The notes beneath the pieces were generated by a model. That model was not told the DNA's origin. It worked only from the letters and a program-made list of their open reading frames with translations, and ran no database searches. This document shows, piece by piece, positions 54,707 to 64,000 of a stretch of DNA of 64,000 nucleotides. Source of the DNA: Hemileia vastatrix (Eukaryota > Basidiomycota > Pucciniomycetes > Pucciniales > Zaghouaniaceae); NCBI GenBank assembly GCA_030280995.1, contig JASXTE010000008.1, forward strand, positions 16,662,212 through 16,726,211, given 5' to 3'. Numbering within the stretch: the stretch's first letter is position 1; the number at the start of each line of letters is the position of its first letter. A program made the position numbers and the translations under genes.

Positions 54707-55955
54707 CTAATCCCCATACTTTTTGGATCTAGATAAAGTTTTTTTAAATTGATTAACTTTACCTTCTTTCTTTACCTTGTTGATTCTTTGAATCAACTTT
54801 TGACTTATTTGAAAAGAACAACCGAAATGAGTGAAATCTTGACAGGATTCCAAACCAGGAGAAGCTTTGGTTGTTTGATGATTATCCTTAGAAGAATTCA
54901 AAATAGTTTCAATGATACCATTTCCCAAACCAAAATCAATGATGCACCAGTGGTCTGGAAAATATAAACCATGTCCTTTGATTTTAGCTGGAGATGGTAT
55001 TGGTTTCCCAGTAATTGGTTTGATATATGAGAATATACCAAAAGTAAGAAAATTGGTGTCATTGGTGTTGGTGTGAATTTTATTGTGAAATCCAGAATGA
55101 GTGATAATAAGATTAGAAAATAAAAGATATTTGTGGCTGATATCTTCCCATTTGGAGTCACACCAATTCAGTATTCCAACTTTGGTTGCAAGTTCATGAT
55201 TTTTTTCAAATGCCTTATTAAAGAGCTTTTTGAGTCAAAGAGCAAGAAAAGAATTAAAGGAAGGTAGAGTGTCCCATAAGCAAAAATCTTCATCTTTTTG
55301 TGCTTTAGTGATATTCTTGAGCAATGAATATATGCCTATATAATTGAAATAAGTGAAATGATATTAAGAATGGAACAAAAGTTATTAGACATACCAAGAG
55401 AATATCCTTTGAAAAAACCAGGTCTCCAACCAAAACCAATCATGATACCACCCAACAAATTCTTATTCCTTATAGGTAACCAAACCAAAGCCATTTGATA
55501 AAGAGTTATGATAAGATCGGATAGTTGATTAAAAGCTTCATCTTTTACACCATTGAATGAATGAACTTCCAAAATGAATTGAGGCTTAAAAGTATTGCTG
55601 ATAACTGCAACAACTCAATCATCTCCAAATTCTGTTAGATATTTGATATCTTCTGGTAATTTTTTCGGATATTGATTTTTTTTATCTACTTTAGTTTTAT
55701 AAAAAAAATGTTTGGGATATGCCTAAAATATCTTTTGCAGAGAATCTTTTTTTTTAAATATCTTTTCTTCTGATGAGACTGATTATCATTAATTTTTTTT
55801 GATGATTTAGAAGATGATTGTATGGAAGTTGATTTCAAAGAAGATGATAGAGTTTATTACAAAGAAGATGATAGAGAAGATAAAGATGAAGCTGATAAAG
55901 AAGATAAAGATGAAGATGAGAGAGAAGTAAGGGGTGAATCTGAAGAAGAAGACAT
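54707..55955 (-). pseudogene. Tet/JBP-like 2OG-Fe(II) dioxygenase of H4
   Basis: Start ATG at 55955 with a Ser-rich tail; frameshifts occur near 55800 and 55690. 55336-55572 encodes FNGVKDEAFNQLSDLIITLY, MALVWLPIRNKNLLGGIMIG and FGWRPGFFKGYSLG. An intron follows (about 55335-55398, GTATGT...TATAG). Exon 2 has DEDFCLWDTLPSFNSFLAL, a TGA at the same codon as in H3, NKAFEKNHELATKVG, HSGFHNKIHTNTND (His 55073-55075; Asn at the metal position), HGLYFPDH, IDFGLGNGIIETILNSS, DNHQTTKASPGLESCQDF and HFGCSFQISQKLIQ, ending SKKYGD at 54707. The C-terminal half is open over 70 codons and is the cleanest in the window. Confidence 0.68.
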
Positions 55956-56571
55956 TTTTTTGATCTGAAAAAAAATTAATTGTCAATAAAATTTCAACTC
56001 AATTTTTTTTTTAAAAAAAATTCCTACCTAATAATAAAAAAATCTGTTTTTTTATTTGAAAAATAAAATTGAAAAAAAAACCCCCCAAAAAATCAGTAAA
56101 AATTTTTCGAAAAAAAAAATTATAAAAAAGAAAAACCTGAGGTTTTATTTTAAAAAACACAATAAAAGCAAAATCCTATAAAAAAAAATTAATAATTAAA
56201 TTCATTCAAAAAAGAAAATTTCAGTGAAAATTAAATTTAAAAAAAAAATTAAAATTAAAAGTGAACCTGAAGATTGGTTATTAAAAACCTTCTCACAAGA
56301 TCCTGAAAAAAAAAAAAAAAAAATTAGTAAAATAAAAATAAAAAACAAAAAAATTATTAAAATAAAAAAAAACCAAAAAATTATTTACCAGAAAAATTAA
56401 TTTTTAATTTAAAAACCTTTTTTGATTTGTAAATAAGAGAGACAGTCCTTAACAGAAAGAAATTTTTTTTTATTTCTATAATACTGCCAGCCAAAAAAAT
56501 TAAAAAATTAATCAAATTTACTAAAAAAAATTTGTTAGTATATTTATTTGAAAGTAGGTAACCCCTCTTTA

Positions 56572-57400
56572 TCTTCCATAATTTTCCCCTATTCCACTCC
56601 TTTATTTATGTGAAATCCCCTTACAAATCCCTCCCTCCTTTCCTCAATAGTCCCCTCAAATCCTCTCCTTGCCTGCCTCAAAAACCCCCTGAATACCCCT
56701 GCTTAATACTCTCAAAACCCCCCAAAATTCCCCCCCCTTAGTTACCTTAATACCCCCCCAAATCCCCTCCCTTAGTTACCTTAATCCCCCCCTTTACCCT
56801 TCTTTATATCTCCCAACCACCCCCCTTCACCTCTCTTTAGCCGCCTCAAACCCCCCTTTCCCCCCCCCCCTTAACATCTTTCCTCCCCCCCTTCCACTCC
56901 CTTACCTCCTCCTCTACCCCCCCCCTCCTTCTTAATGAACGATCGCTAACAATTGTTCATTAAGTAATCGAATTGCTATTGATTTGATTACTTAGTGAAC
57001 GATCGTTAGCGATCGTTCATTAAGAAGGAGTGGGGGGGGTAGAGGAGGAGGTAAGGGAGTGGGTAGGGGGGGAAGGGGGGGTGTTTGAGGCGCCTAATGA
57101 GAGGGAAAGGGGGGGTTTGAGGTGGGTAAAGAGAGATGAAGGGGGGATTTGAGGCAGCAAAAGAGAGGTGAAGGGGGGGTTTGAGGCGGCAAAACAGAGG
57201 TGAACAGGGGGGGTTGAGGGACATAAAGAGAGGGGAAGGGGGGAGTATTGAAGCACCTAAAAAGAGGGGAAGGGGGGTGATGAGGGACCTAAAGAGGGGG
57301 GAAAGGGGGATTTGAGGCAGCTAAAAAGGGGGTAAAAAGGGGGTATTGAGACAGGTAAAGAGAGGGAAAAAGGGGGGCCTTGAGGATGATAAAGAGAGGT
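56572..57400. repeat. C-run/G-run switch with long palindrome in H4
   Basis: C-rich at 56572-56935, G-rich at 57021-57400. At the switch two arms of about 56 bp (56895-56950 and 57005-57061) are inverted repeats of each other with one or two mismatches, e.g. CTTCTTAATGAACGATCGCT against the reverse complement. A second inverted pair (about 56948-56969 and 56986-57007) is nested inside. 55956-56571 and 57401-57888 are A/T-rich runs without genes. Confidence 0.85.
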
Positions 57401-57888
57401 GAAGGAGAGAAAAAAAAACAAAAAAAAAGAGAAAAAAGAGAAAAAAACAAAAAAAAAATTAGTTTACCCTAGAACAAAAATTAATGAAGCACTTACAAAA
57501 AAAAAAACAAAAAAAAAAAAAAGCAAAAAAAAAAAAAAAATCATGATTAGCAAATAAAAAACCAAGAAAAAAGAAAAAAAAATGACCTACCTGGTGAGTT
57601 GAGTTGAGAAAATAAATGCAACCAAAAAAAAACTGAGTGATGTTTGAGGAGAGGATGAAAAGGATATGAGTGATGAAAGAAAAAAAATCATTGACAAAAT
57701 ATGCGATAAAAGAAAATATGTGATTTCATGTTGAGGAGGTGAAAGAAAACCAATGAGCCATCCAAAAAAAAGATATTCACTGTAAATTCAAAAAAAAAAT
57801 GAATATGCAACAAACAAAAATACAAAACCAAGTGAATAAAGTACACAAAGAGGACATTTGGAAAGTATGAAAACATAAAAATTAAAAA

Positions 57889-59182
57889 TTAAAAGGGTGG
57901 TGAAGAGAAATGTTGGAGAGTAATTGGCATTATAATGGGGCGTATGCCGGTTGATTGAATGATTTGTGAATCAAGGGAGGGGAGTGCCGGTGGTGGTTCA
58001 GGATCCTCTTCTTCATAAAGATCATTCCACTCATCCTTTAAATCAGCTAGAATATTGTGGAGTATTACGCAAGTCAAGATCCAATGATTTGCAGTTTTGA
58101 TCTCCAATTTTATTTGAAATTGGATTCTGAGCTCCCGAAGACTAGAAAATTGTCCCTTTAAAATACCTATAGCATGTTAAATTTGTACTCTTGATTGTGC
58201 AAGGTGATAATTAAAGGCAGTTTTGGGGTCATTTTCTGAAGTTGCACCACGGAAAGCAGGTATAATGTACTTTCCACTTGCATATGCTGAGTCTGCAAGG
58301 AGGTACTGAGATTCGTCAAAGTATGAGTCAGGGGATTGAGAAATCCTCATTCTTTGGAAGACGGAAGAGTCATGACATGATCCAGGGCAGCCACTGTGAA
58401 AAGCAATAAATTTTTTATTGACATTGCATACAAGTTGAACGGCAATAGAGTATCTAGAAAGAAGATAAAAAGTTAGATTGTGAAAGATGAGAACTTGGAG
58501 AAGATTTTGAAGAAACCTTTTTTTGCGATCCAAATAATGGTTGCCATCATGAGCAGGATTTTGACTCAAGGGGATGGTTGTGCCATCAACAAAACCTATA
58601 CAGCCAGGGAAACCTTCAGCTTTCATTACTTGAGAGGATTCAAGTCGCTGTTCTGGAGTTGGCCAAGCAAGAGTTTGAGACTTGAGGGAAAGGATAGCAA
58701 TCATACAGCGCTTGGTGTATAATATCACGATACCATATCCTATGTTAAAGAGATTATCCAAACGTCTTACGGCAGCACCATTTCCATTTGAGCCAAAGCG
58801 ACATAGAGCAACAGCAAGTTGGATGGCAGGATTACGCTGTTTGTTATGAGAATTGTTATGGAAGATAGGATGTTCAGAAATGAGTTGATAAAGTTTGAAG
58901 AAAGAATTGGGTGAAGTTTAAATGAGGAATGTTGAGAATGGAGGCCAGATCATATCAGGGATCATGATAAAGATTTGGCCCCCTGGTGATGATGTAACGC
59001 TTTTTGGAAAGAAAACACATATAAGCTAAATCATCTTCCAAATCAGAGTCAGATTTATAGTAAAGAACTAAAAGAAAAGTGATAGCATTCATTGTTGAGT
59101 GAAGTAGCTTCCTAGTAGAGAGGTGTTTCATTGTTGCCGGTGGAAGGGTTATGTGATGAGGGAAGTGGGAATTCACCACCAA
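57889..59182 (-). pseudogene. PIF/Harbinger DDE transposase of H4
   Basis: The N-terminal part (59182-58960) is open, then frameshifts/stops occur at 58800-58960. The central part 58761-58177 is open: GCIGFVDGTTIPLSQ (first Asp, about 58580-58600), an unspliced intron read through in frame because its donor is changed to GTTTCT, CPGSCHDSSVFQRM, YLLADSAYASG (second Asp, about 58290-58310). The third residue is lost: the codon of the catalytic Glu in VQIEHAIG is TAA at about 58175-58177. The end (58107-57889) has TCVILHNILADLKDEWNDLY. The copy at 9580-10004 keeps GAA at that codon, so the change is specific to this element. Confidence 0.85.
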
Positions 59183-59395
59183 ATGTGCAGTTGGGGTGTG
59201 TAGATAGAAAAAAAACTTAAGTGTTCACCACCAAAATTAAGTAGCATAGAGTGAGGAAAGACTTAAGGATGGCATCAGCAATTATGAGTCATGTGACTTT
59301 CTTGCAAATCCATCATGGATGAGATGAGTTTGGGATCAGGAATTAGGAATGGAAATTGGGGTATAAGAGGCGGGATAATGCATTATCATGGATTC

Positions 59396-59427
59396 CTTAT
59401 CCACTAGCCCTGGGGCTAGTGGATAAG
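59396..59427. repeat. Perfect 15-bp-arm hairpin near the H4 right end
   Basis: CTTATCCACTAGCCC, two bases (TG), and GGGCTAGTGGATAAG form a perfect inverted repeat about 85 bp inside the terminus, upstream of the transposase start. It could be a binding site for the element's own proteins. The rest of 59183-59510 has no gene. Confidence 0.85.
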
Positions 59428-60759
59428 AATCTTCTGCAATTAATAATGTCTGATCCTGGAAAAAAAATTCCTGATCCCTAATTGTGGATCCCTGAACATT
59501 GATACCCCCTAATATTAAGTTGGAATATGTTAGGGTGATCTTAAGAACCTTAAATATAAGGCTACATAGTTTTTAAGTAGACTTAAAGCTGTTGTTTTCA
59601 TTGTTTTATGTAAAAAATCAATAAATGTGCTTTGAGAGATAAATTTGTCTTAATTAGAGCTATTGATTTAACTACTCAAATGCATAAAAATAACACAATT
59701 CAATTTTGGTGTTTTTTTATACCAGAAATGGCTTCTGTGTACTGACCACATACTGACTGCATTTTAAGCCATGTGAATAGCTTCATTTTTAGCAAAGTTA
59801 GCTTTTTCACACTATAATTACCCCCACCATTCTACACCCACTGGGGGGAAACATGCTAAAATAGGCAACAGGTGCTTATTTAGTGTCCTCATTTAATTAT
59901 AGGTGCATTGAACCTTATTATATGCACTAATTTCATTAATAAGCTCAAGCTTGGTGCTTTAATTCACTAACATGCTTAAATTTGCCTAAATTAGTCAAGA
60001 CTTTACCTGTGCAAGCGCCTGCCAAGGACTGCATGTCGTTACCCCCACATCTCACACCCTTTTTTTGGGTTTTTAAGTGGTTTCTCAGTCAATGTTGGTT
60101 ATTTTTGAATGGTGATTTCATGTAGTATAATGTCATGATTAGCCCCATAACTTCTACTGTTCATCCCCCTTAATATTGTGAAATCATTAGTCTTAATTTT
60201 CCCTTTCTAGTCTTTTATTTTAATGTATTACACCCATATACTCTCTTTTTTGCTTATTCTTTATTTTTGATGGATTATCCCTATTACTGCAGGATTTTGG
60301 CAGGTGATATCATTCTAATTATGTTACTGGTCACTCTTTATCTTGTTGGACATGTCTATTAGCTGGAATGAGGCGTCATTAACCATATATAGAGCTGGTA
60401 AAACAAGTGGTTCATTGGGGAAGTTATTGTGTATAAAAGGAGGGTGTTTTTGGTCTTGTTTTCTACATTCTTTATCATTACAATCAAACTTATAACCAAT
60501 ACAAATTACAATACATATCAATAGTACTTATAAAGTCTTTGAATAGTATCTGAATTATAAAATCTATTTTTTCAACCAACTATAAGATTGTAAGCTATAT
60601 ATAATTAGAGAGATTTTAAATTACTGAGACCCTTATATTGGGTGATATTTTAATACTTATTGGATTTGTACTACAGTATTCATACAGGACCATAAAAATC
60701 TTCTGGACAACTGACCATTCAAGCTAGTTCACGTCTCTGTACTTGATCTCAGCCTGACA

Positions 60760-61205
60760 GAAGGGATACAAAACCACCACAAGCTTTCCAGGAATAGCTG
60801 GATAATTGATTGCAATAACTCTGAATGTAACATAAATGGTTCCAACTCAATTTTTTTTTTTTTTTCAATTTTATTTTTATTTTTAAAACAACTCCCAGAA
60901 AATAAGAAAAAGGTAGCCCCTTTGGCATCATCTTGAGGCTTGTGAAGGCTCTTAGAACATATACAATTAATCCTGGAAAGCTTGCGGTTGTCTTGCCTTT
61001 CATTCCCCACCAACCAAATGCGTAGGTCAGCTGACCTAAACTCATGATGTTGGCGAGGGAAGGGATACAAAACCACCACAAGCTTTCCAGGAATAGCTGG
61101 ATAATTGATTGCAATAACTCTGAATGTAACATAAATGGTTCCAACTCATTTTTTTTTTTTTAAAAAAAACAACCCCCAGAAAATGAGAAAAACGTAGCCC
61201 CTTTG
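60760..61205. repeat. Host tandem duplication, ~295-bp unit
   Basis: The first unit is split by Retro2: its left half is at 36225-36346 and its right half at 60760-60935 (GGGATACAAAACCACCACAA to TTTGGCATCAT). The second unit is complete at 60936-61205. Both contain a poly-T/A run and the phrase CATTCCCCACCAA. Open minus-strand frames across the repeat are not supported as a gene. 61206-61579 holds nothing identified. Confidence 0.85.
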
Positions 61206-61579
61206 GCATCATACATGTTTACTAAAAAGCGCCATAAAAAACTCTATATTTCAATTAGTATATACTTGGACTACATAATAATGTAAACTAACTTTACACA
61301 AAATAATTATAGCAAAGAGACCTTGATATTTAACCACATACTATACAAATTTTCCCAAGAAAGACATCAAAAATAAAACTTCTTTTTGGTAAGAGGATCA
61401 AATCCAGATAAATTACGGCATGGATAAACAATTTATTAGCAATTAAAAATTAAAAAATTAATTTTTTTTGTGTGAATAATCGCAAAATCTAAGCTTGGCA
61501 TTAAAGTTGAAATGTGTAAAATTATTAAGACAAATTAGTTAGCATATTCATAGAGATGCCTGGTCCATCGCTTCAAGAT

Positions 61580-62049
61580 TCAGCGGATCGCGATAATATA
61601 AACGAGAGTATTCCTACATGTTGGGGGAATATATAACATATATTCAATTCTGAGATCAACAGGTCGCATGCGAACATTGGAGAATAATTCACTCACAAGT
61701 AAGAGGCGATACATATAAGCTTGCATGTCTTCTATTCGCCAGTATTCTTTGGTCCAATCGCTACCAGCTTGACCCATTTGCTTTGCGATATGGTCATTCC
61801 CACCTTTTCCTTGGAGGTCTCCCATAAAAAATGCCATTCTGTGATTCAATAGAAAACATTATATAAGAAACAACAAACTGATTTGCATTCACACCAGAAG
61901 TAAAAAGAATACATACATATCATAGAGATCATGGTAATCTACCCTAACAGGTACATAGCTGGGTAAAAAGAATTTAGCACCGTTCTCACTTCAAATCAAC
62001 AATTAAAAACACTTACTGATACCAGGGCTGTATTCGATCGGCGTACCTT

Positions 62050-62084
<35 letters not shown>

Positions 62085-64000
62085 GCTTGAGCTCTAATTT
62101 CTTGGGTTTATTTCGAGGAAAATGAGATAAAATTCACCATTCCTTAAAAATTGTACTAAACTCGAATCCATCAAATTAATTGGCCAGTGATGGGTGATCA
62201 AATTGTTCTGGATTAAAGGTTATTAAGATAAATAAAGCCAACCTTTTTAAGACCAAGCCTCTAGAGAGCATCAGCCGATGAAAGCGTCCTGACCACCCGT
62301 TACCATCAACATCGATCAGATATCTACAGTTAATCAGCAATAAAAAAAAAGGTCAGGAGGCACTCCGAGCATATGCCATGTGGTTAAAGGATTTACTTGT
62401 ATGTATTAGTTTCATCCGCGAAAACGGGGTCCTTGAATGTATAAGAATTTATCAAAGCATCACAGTCTCCTTCAATGGTCTAAAATTTTGTGATTCAGGG
62501 TCTGACTTTATGCAATAAAAACATTTAAGTTGACCAAAACCAACATTACATTGTTCAGGCCTACCAACAAATCCGATGTCGAAATATCTATGGTTGAGTT
62601 CTTCGGAAGAAGCTTGAAAATACTTCAATTCCTTACTTTCTCCAGAGGCACGGACTGTAAGTTTTCCTCGTGGTGAATTCGCCACTATAATCCGAACCAA
62701 TGTCTTGATTCAACAAAAGTTGTAGCAAGATGTAAAAATAATATGGTTGGACAGATAAGACATCCATACTTTTTACAAGTCTGGTCCTTTGACTTTCCTT
62801 CCAGTTGGCTAGATTATGAAATTCAATGCCGGTAGTGCTGCCTCGCCAAAACAATCCGTTGGACGTCTTTTCTTCCCAGGTGGGATCAATACCTAGATCT
62901 TGTTTATATTGTGACATTGGAGTCACTGGTAGCTCAGCAAACCCATGTGGTTTGGAGAAGGAAAAGAGCGGATAAAATGCATGCACTTTGGGGCGTGTTC
63001 TGTACAATAATAACAACCAGGGGGTTGATAAGGTTTTTATTCCTAAGTGTAAAAAATACAAGCTCACATAGAAAGGAATCCAATCTTTTGATGAATATCA
63101 GGATGGTCACAAATGCTCATCGAAGCTACATGGTCAACTATGAAGCTACTCGATTTGGAGAAGGAAGGTTTTTCTAAACCTTCCATCTCAAGGCGCAGTT
63201 CAGAGTCGGCAGGACAAGTGTTAGGCCATCCAGCTAATCCGGGTTCATGCCATGTCTTGTCCAATTCTGATTGTTTGATGTCTAGAGTTCATTTATGGCA
63301 ATTCCTAACGTCAATAAGTAAACAACTGGCTTTAGTCGATTCAACATACATCGGCCTTTCCGAGCAGCCTGTACGTGTCGGTCGAAGTTTACGGAAGCAA
63401 CAGAAACCGCTGGCCAAAGAATCAACCATGATTACCTAATAAGCAATGCATCATGGTGAATTTAGAAGTTGATGCACTTACCTGGAAGATCATGGATCGA
63501 AAATGGAATATCAAGATCTGGTAACAGATGAGCAATCCCTTTTATTAAAGTAATCATCTCTTGAGGCCGATGGCCCACTTGATGGTTGATTCCCGATAAA
63601 GAAAGTTTTCCAGATTTGATCGAAACTACAAAAATGTCCTGGGAAAGTAAGATTCGAGCAAAAAAGTCAAATGCACAATGATGATTCAGTTGCACCATAG
63701 ACGAAGTTCTGGAAGTCTGAATGAAAACCCCACGTCTTTCCATTTAGTTTGGTCATCAACCAATGCCCGAGCACGCTTTCTAAAAACGTCTGGCGGCACA
63801 GCAAAAAATGGCTCTACAGCACTGTAAATGGAATCATACTCGTCAAGAAGTTTTACGTTTCTTTCTGTGCACCATTTCCACCATGAATCAAAATTCTTGG
63901 GAGGATTACGTCCATTACGGCGTTTGTATTCACGAATGGCAGAAGATAAATTTGGCGATTGGCTTTTCAGTTTTCTTGACCAAGACTCCGAGGCGTTTTT
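61580..64000 (-). CDS. Glycosyltransferase family 90 (CAP10-type), 3' part
   Basis: The gene continues beyond the right edge. Exons that join in phase (transcript order): about 63482-63620, 63350-63409, 63068-63281, 62770-62999, 62545-62684, 62397-62479, 62243-62323, 62138-62155, 62017-62046, 61917-61958, 61580-61838; introns 58-91 nt. The outermost coding part (about 63760-64000) reads WWKWCTERNVKLLDEYDSIY; its junction to the next exon is not resolved. Further motifs: RPQEMITLIKGIAHLLPDLD, PGLAGWPNTCPADSE, FIVDHVASMSICDHPDIHQ, GLFWRGSTTG, YFDIGFVGRPEQC, YLIDVDGNGWSGRFHRLM (donor-binding core), ADRIQPWYHYVPV and EDMQAYMYRLLL. These are diagnostic of CAP10/GT90 enzymes, Golgi-type transferases that in basidiomycetes add xylose or related sugars to glycans. 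No stop or frameshift interrupts the resolved part. Confidence 0.9.
62051..62080. repeat. A30 run in a GT90 intron
   Basis: Thirty A on the plus strand, i.e. a T30 pyrimidine tract directly upstream of the acceptor GAAG of the 30-nt exon (62017-62046). Confidence 0.9.

Larger units (their letters stand above)
52141..59510 (-). mobile_element. Harbinger-type transposon H4 (7,370 bp, type-2 ends)
   Basis: Ends AGGGGGTATCAATGTTCA on both sides (inverted), followed by an imperfect extension with GGATC and CAATTA. Perfect AAT duplication (52138-52140 and 59511-59513); the empty site is in the 5' LTR at about 36538-36548. Relative to H3 it is in the opposite orientation, with the same gene order: transposase and dioxygenase on the minus strand, SANT-like gene on plus. 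Confidence 0.93.
36347..60759 (+). mobile_element. Retro2: chromodomain gypsy LTR retrotransposon with nested insertions
   Basis: LTRs of about 1.44 kb (start TGTCAGCCTGGATAT, mutated to TT in the 5' copy; end GCCTGACA, mutated in the 5' copy) flank a gag-pol region at 44849-51773. The target duplication is GAAGG, and the empty target is preserved in a tandem copy at 61048-61075 (GAGGGAAGGGATAC). The span of 24.4 kb contains Harbinger H3 in the 5' LTR, H4 in the 3' LTR, a solo LTR in the reverse transcriptase and a MITE between RNase H and integrase. Without these the element is about 9.5 kb. Confidence 0.92.
51943..60759 (+). repeat. Retro2 3' LTR, interrupted by H4
   Basis: LTR sequence at 51943-52140 and 59511-60759. 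The uninterrupted order is seen in the 5' LTR, where TACTTAATATTAAGTTGG (about 36536-36553) is continuous. TATA-type TATAAAAGG at about 60431-60439; end GCCTGACA at 60759. Confidence 0.92.

Noticed and set aside
57006..57256. Pro/Ser-rich minus frames
   Set aside because: Composition effect of the G-run of H4 in two overlapping frames.
60729..61144. Two overlapping minus frames of 116 and 131 codons
   Set aside because: They run across the Retro2 LTR edge and the host tandem repeat; the repeated peptide segments reflect the DNA duplication.
1..64000. tRNA or rRNA genes
   Set aside because: No cloverleaf-like or rRNA-like segment was noticed by eye; a tRNAscan/Infernal run would be needed to exclude them fully.

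Overview
The window is very AT-rich, transposon-dominated fungal DNA. The best guess is a rust fungus (Pucciniales): short introns (58-91 nt, GTAAGT/GTATGT donors), a CAP10-type glycosyltransferase 90 gene, Ty3/gypsy elements, and repeated Tet-like 2OG-Fe(II) dioxygenase genes of a kind I associate with rusts and other basidiomycetes. The species cannot be told from the sequence. Only two host genes are supported: a possible secreted protein (33791-34837, +) and the 3' part of a GT90 gene (61580-64000, -), whose splicing could be worked out almost completely. No rRNA, tRNA or CRISPR array was seen.

Layout. 1-5836: a 250-bp MITE and decayed pieces of Harbinger-type transposons (a dioxygenase-like pseudogene, a SANT-like pseudogene split by a solo LTR, one terminal repeat). 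6690-31472: a deep nest. A Tc1/mariner transposase gene (7650-8434 and 31302-31472) is split by a solo LTR (8435-31296, TSD AAGTC), itself split by Harbinger element H1 (8866-30947, TSD AAT), itself hit by Harbinger element H2 (right end 28850), itself hit by a 12.85-kb LTR retrotransposon, Retro1 (15955-28806). 32700-36340: mostly unique DNA with the secreted-protein gene and a Tc1-type MITE. 36347-60759: a second LTR retrotransposon, Retro2, a chromodomain gypsy element with TSD GAAGG. Its 5' LTR carries Harbinger element H3 (37455-43920) and its 3' LTR carries a different Harbinger element, H4 (52141-59510); a solo LTR and a MITE lie in its pol. 60760-61205: a host tandem duplication whose first unit received Retro2. 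61580-64000: the GT90 gene.

The most interesting system is the Harbinger family. H3, H4 and, as remnants, H1 and H2 share one plan: PIF/Harbinger DDE transposase, then a strand-asymmetric C-run/G-run switch, then a Tet/JBP-like dioxygenase gene with a conserved intron, then a conserved ~130-bp block and a minisatellite with AATAAA, then a convergent SANT-like/coiled-coil gene. The transposase and the SANT-like protein probably act together in transposition. The dioxygenase would be expected to oxidise 5-methylcytosine and so could counter silencing of the element; that role is inferred. Every copy here carries stops or frameshifts.

Retro1 is also notable. Downstream of integrase it carries two antisense genes with paralogous cysteine clusters, one with a good intron, surrounded by repeated hairpins (one with a compensatory base-pair change) and eight copies of a 12-bp motif.
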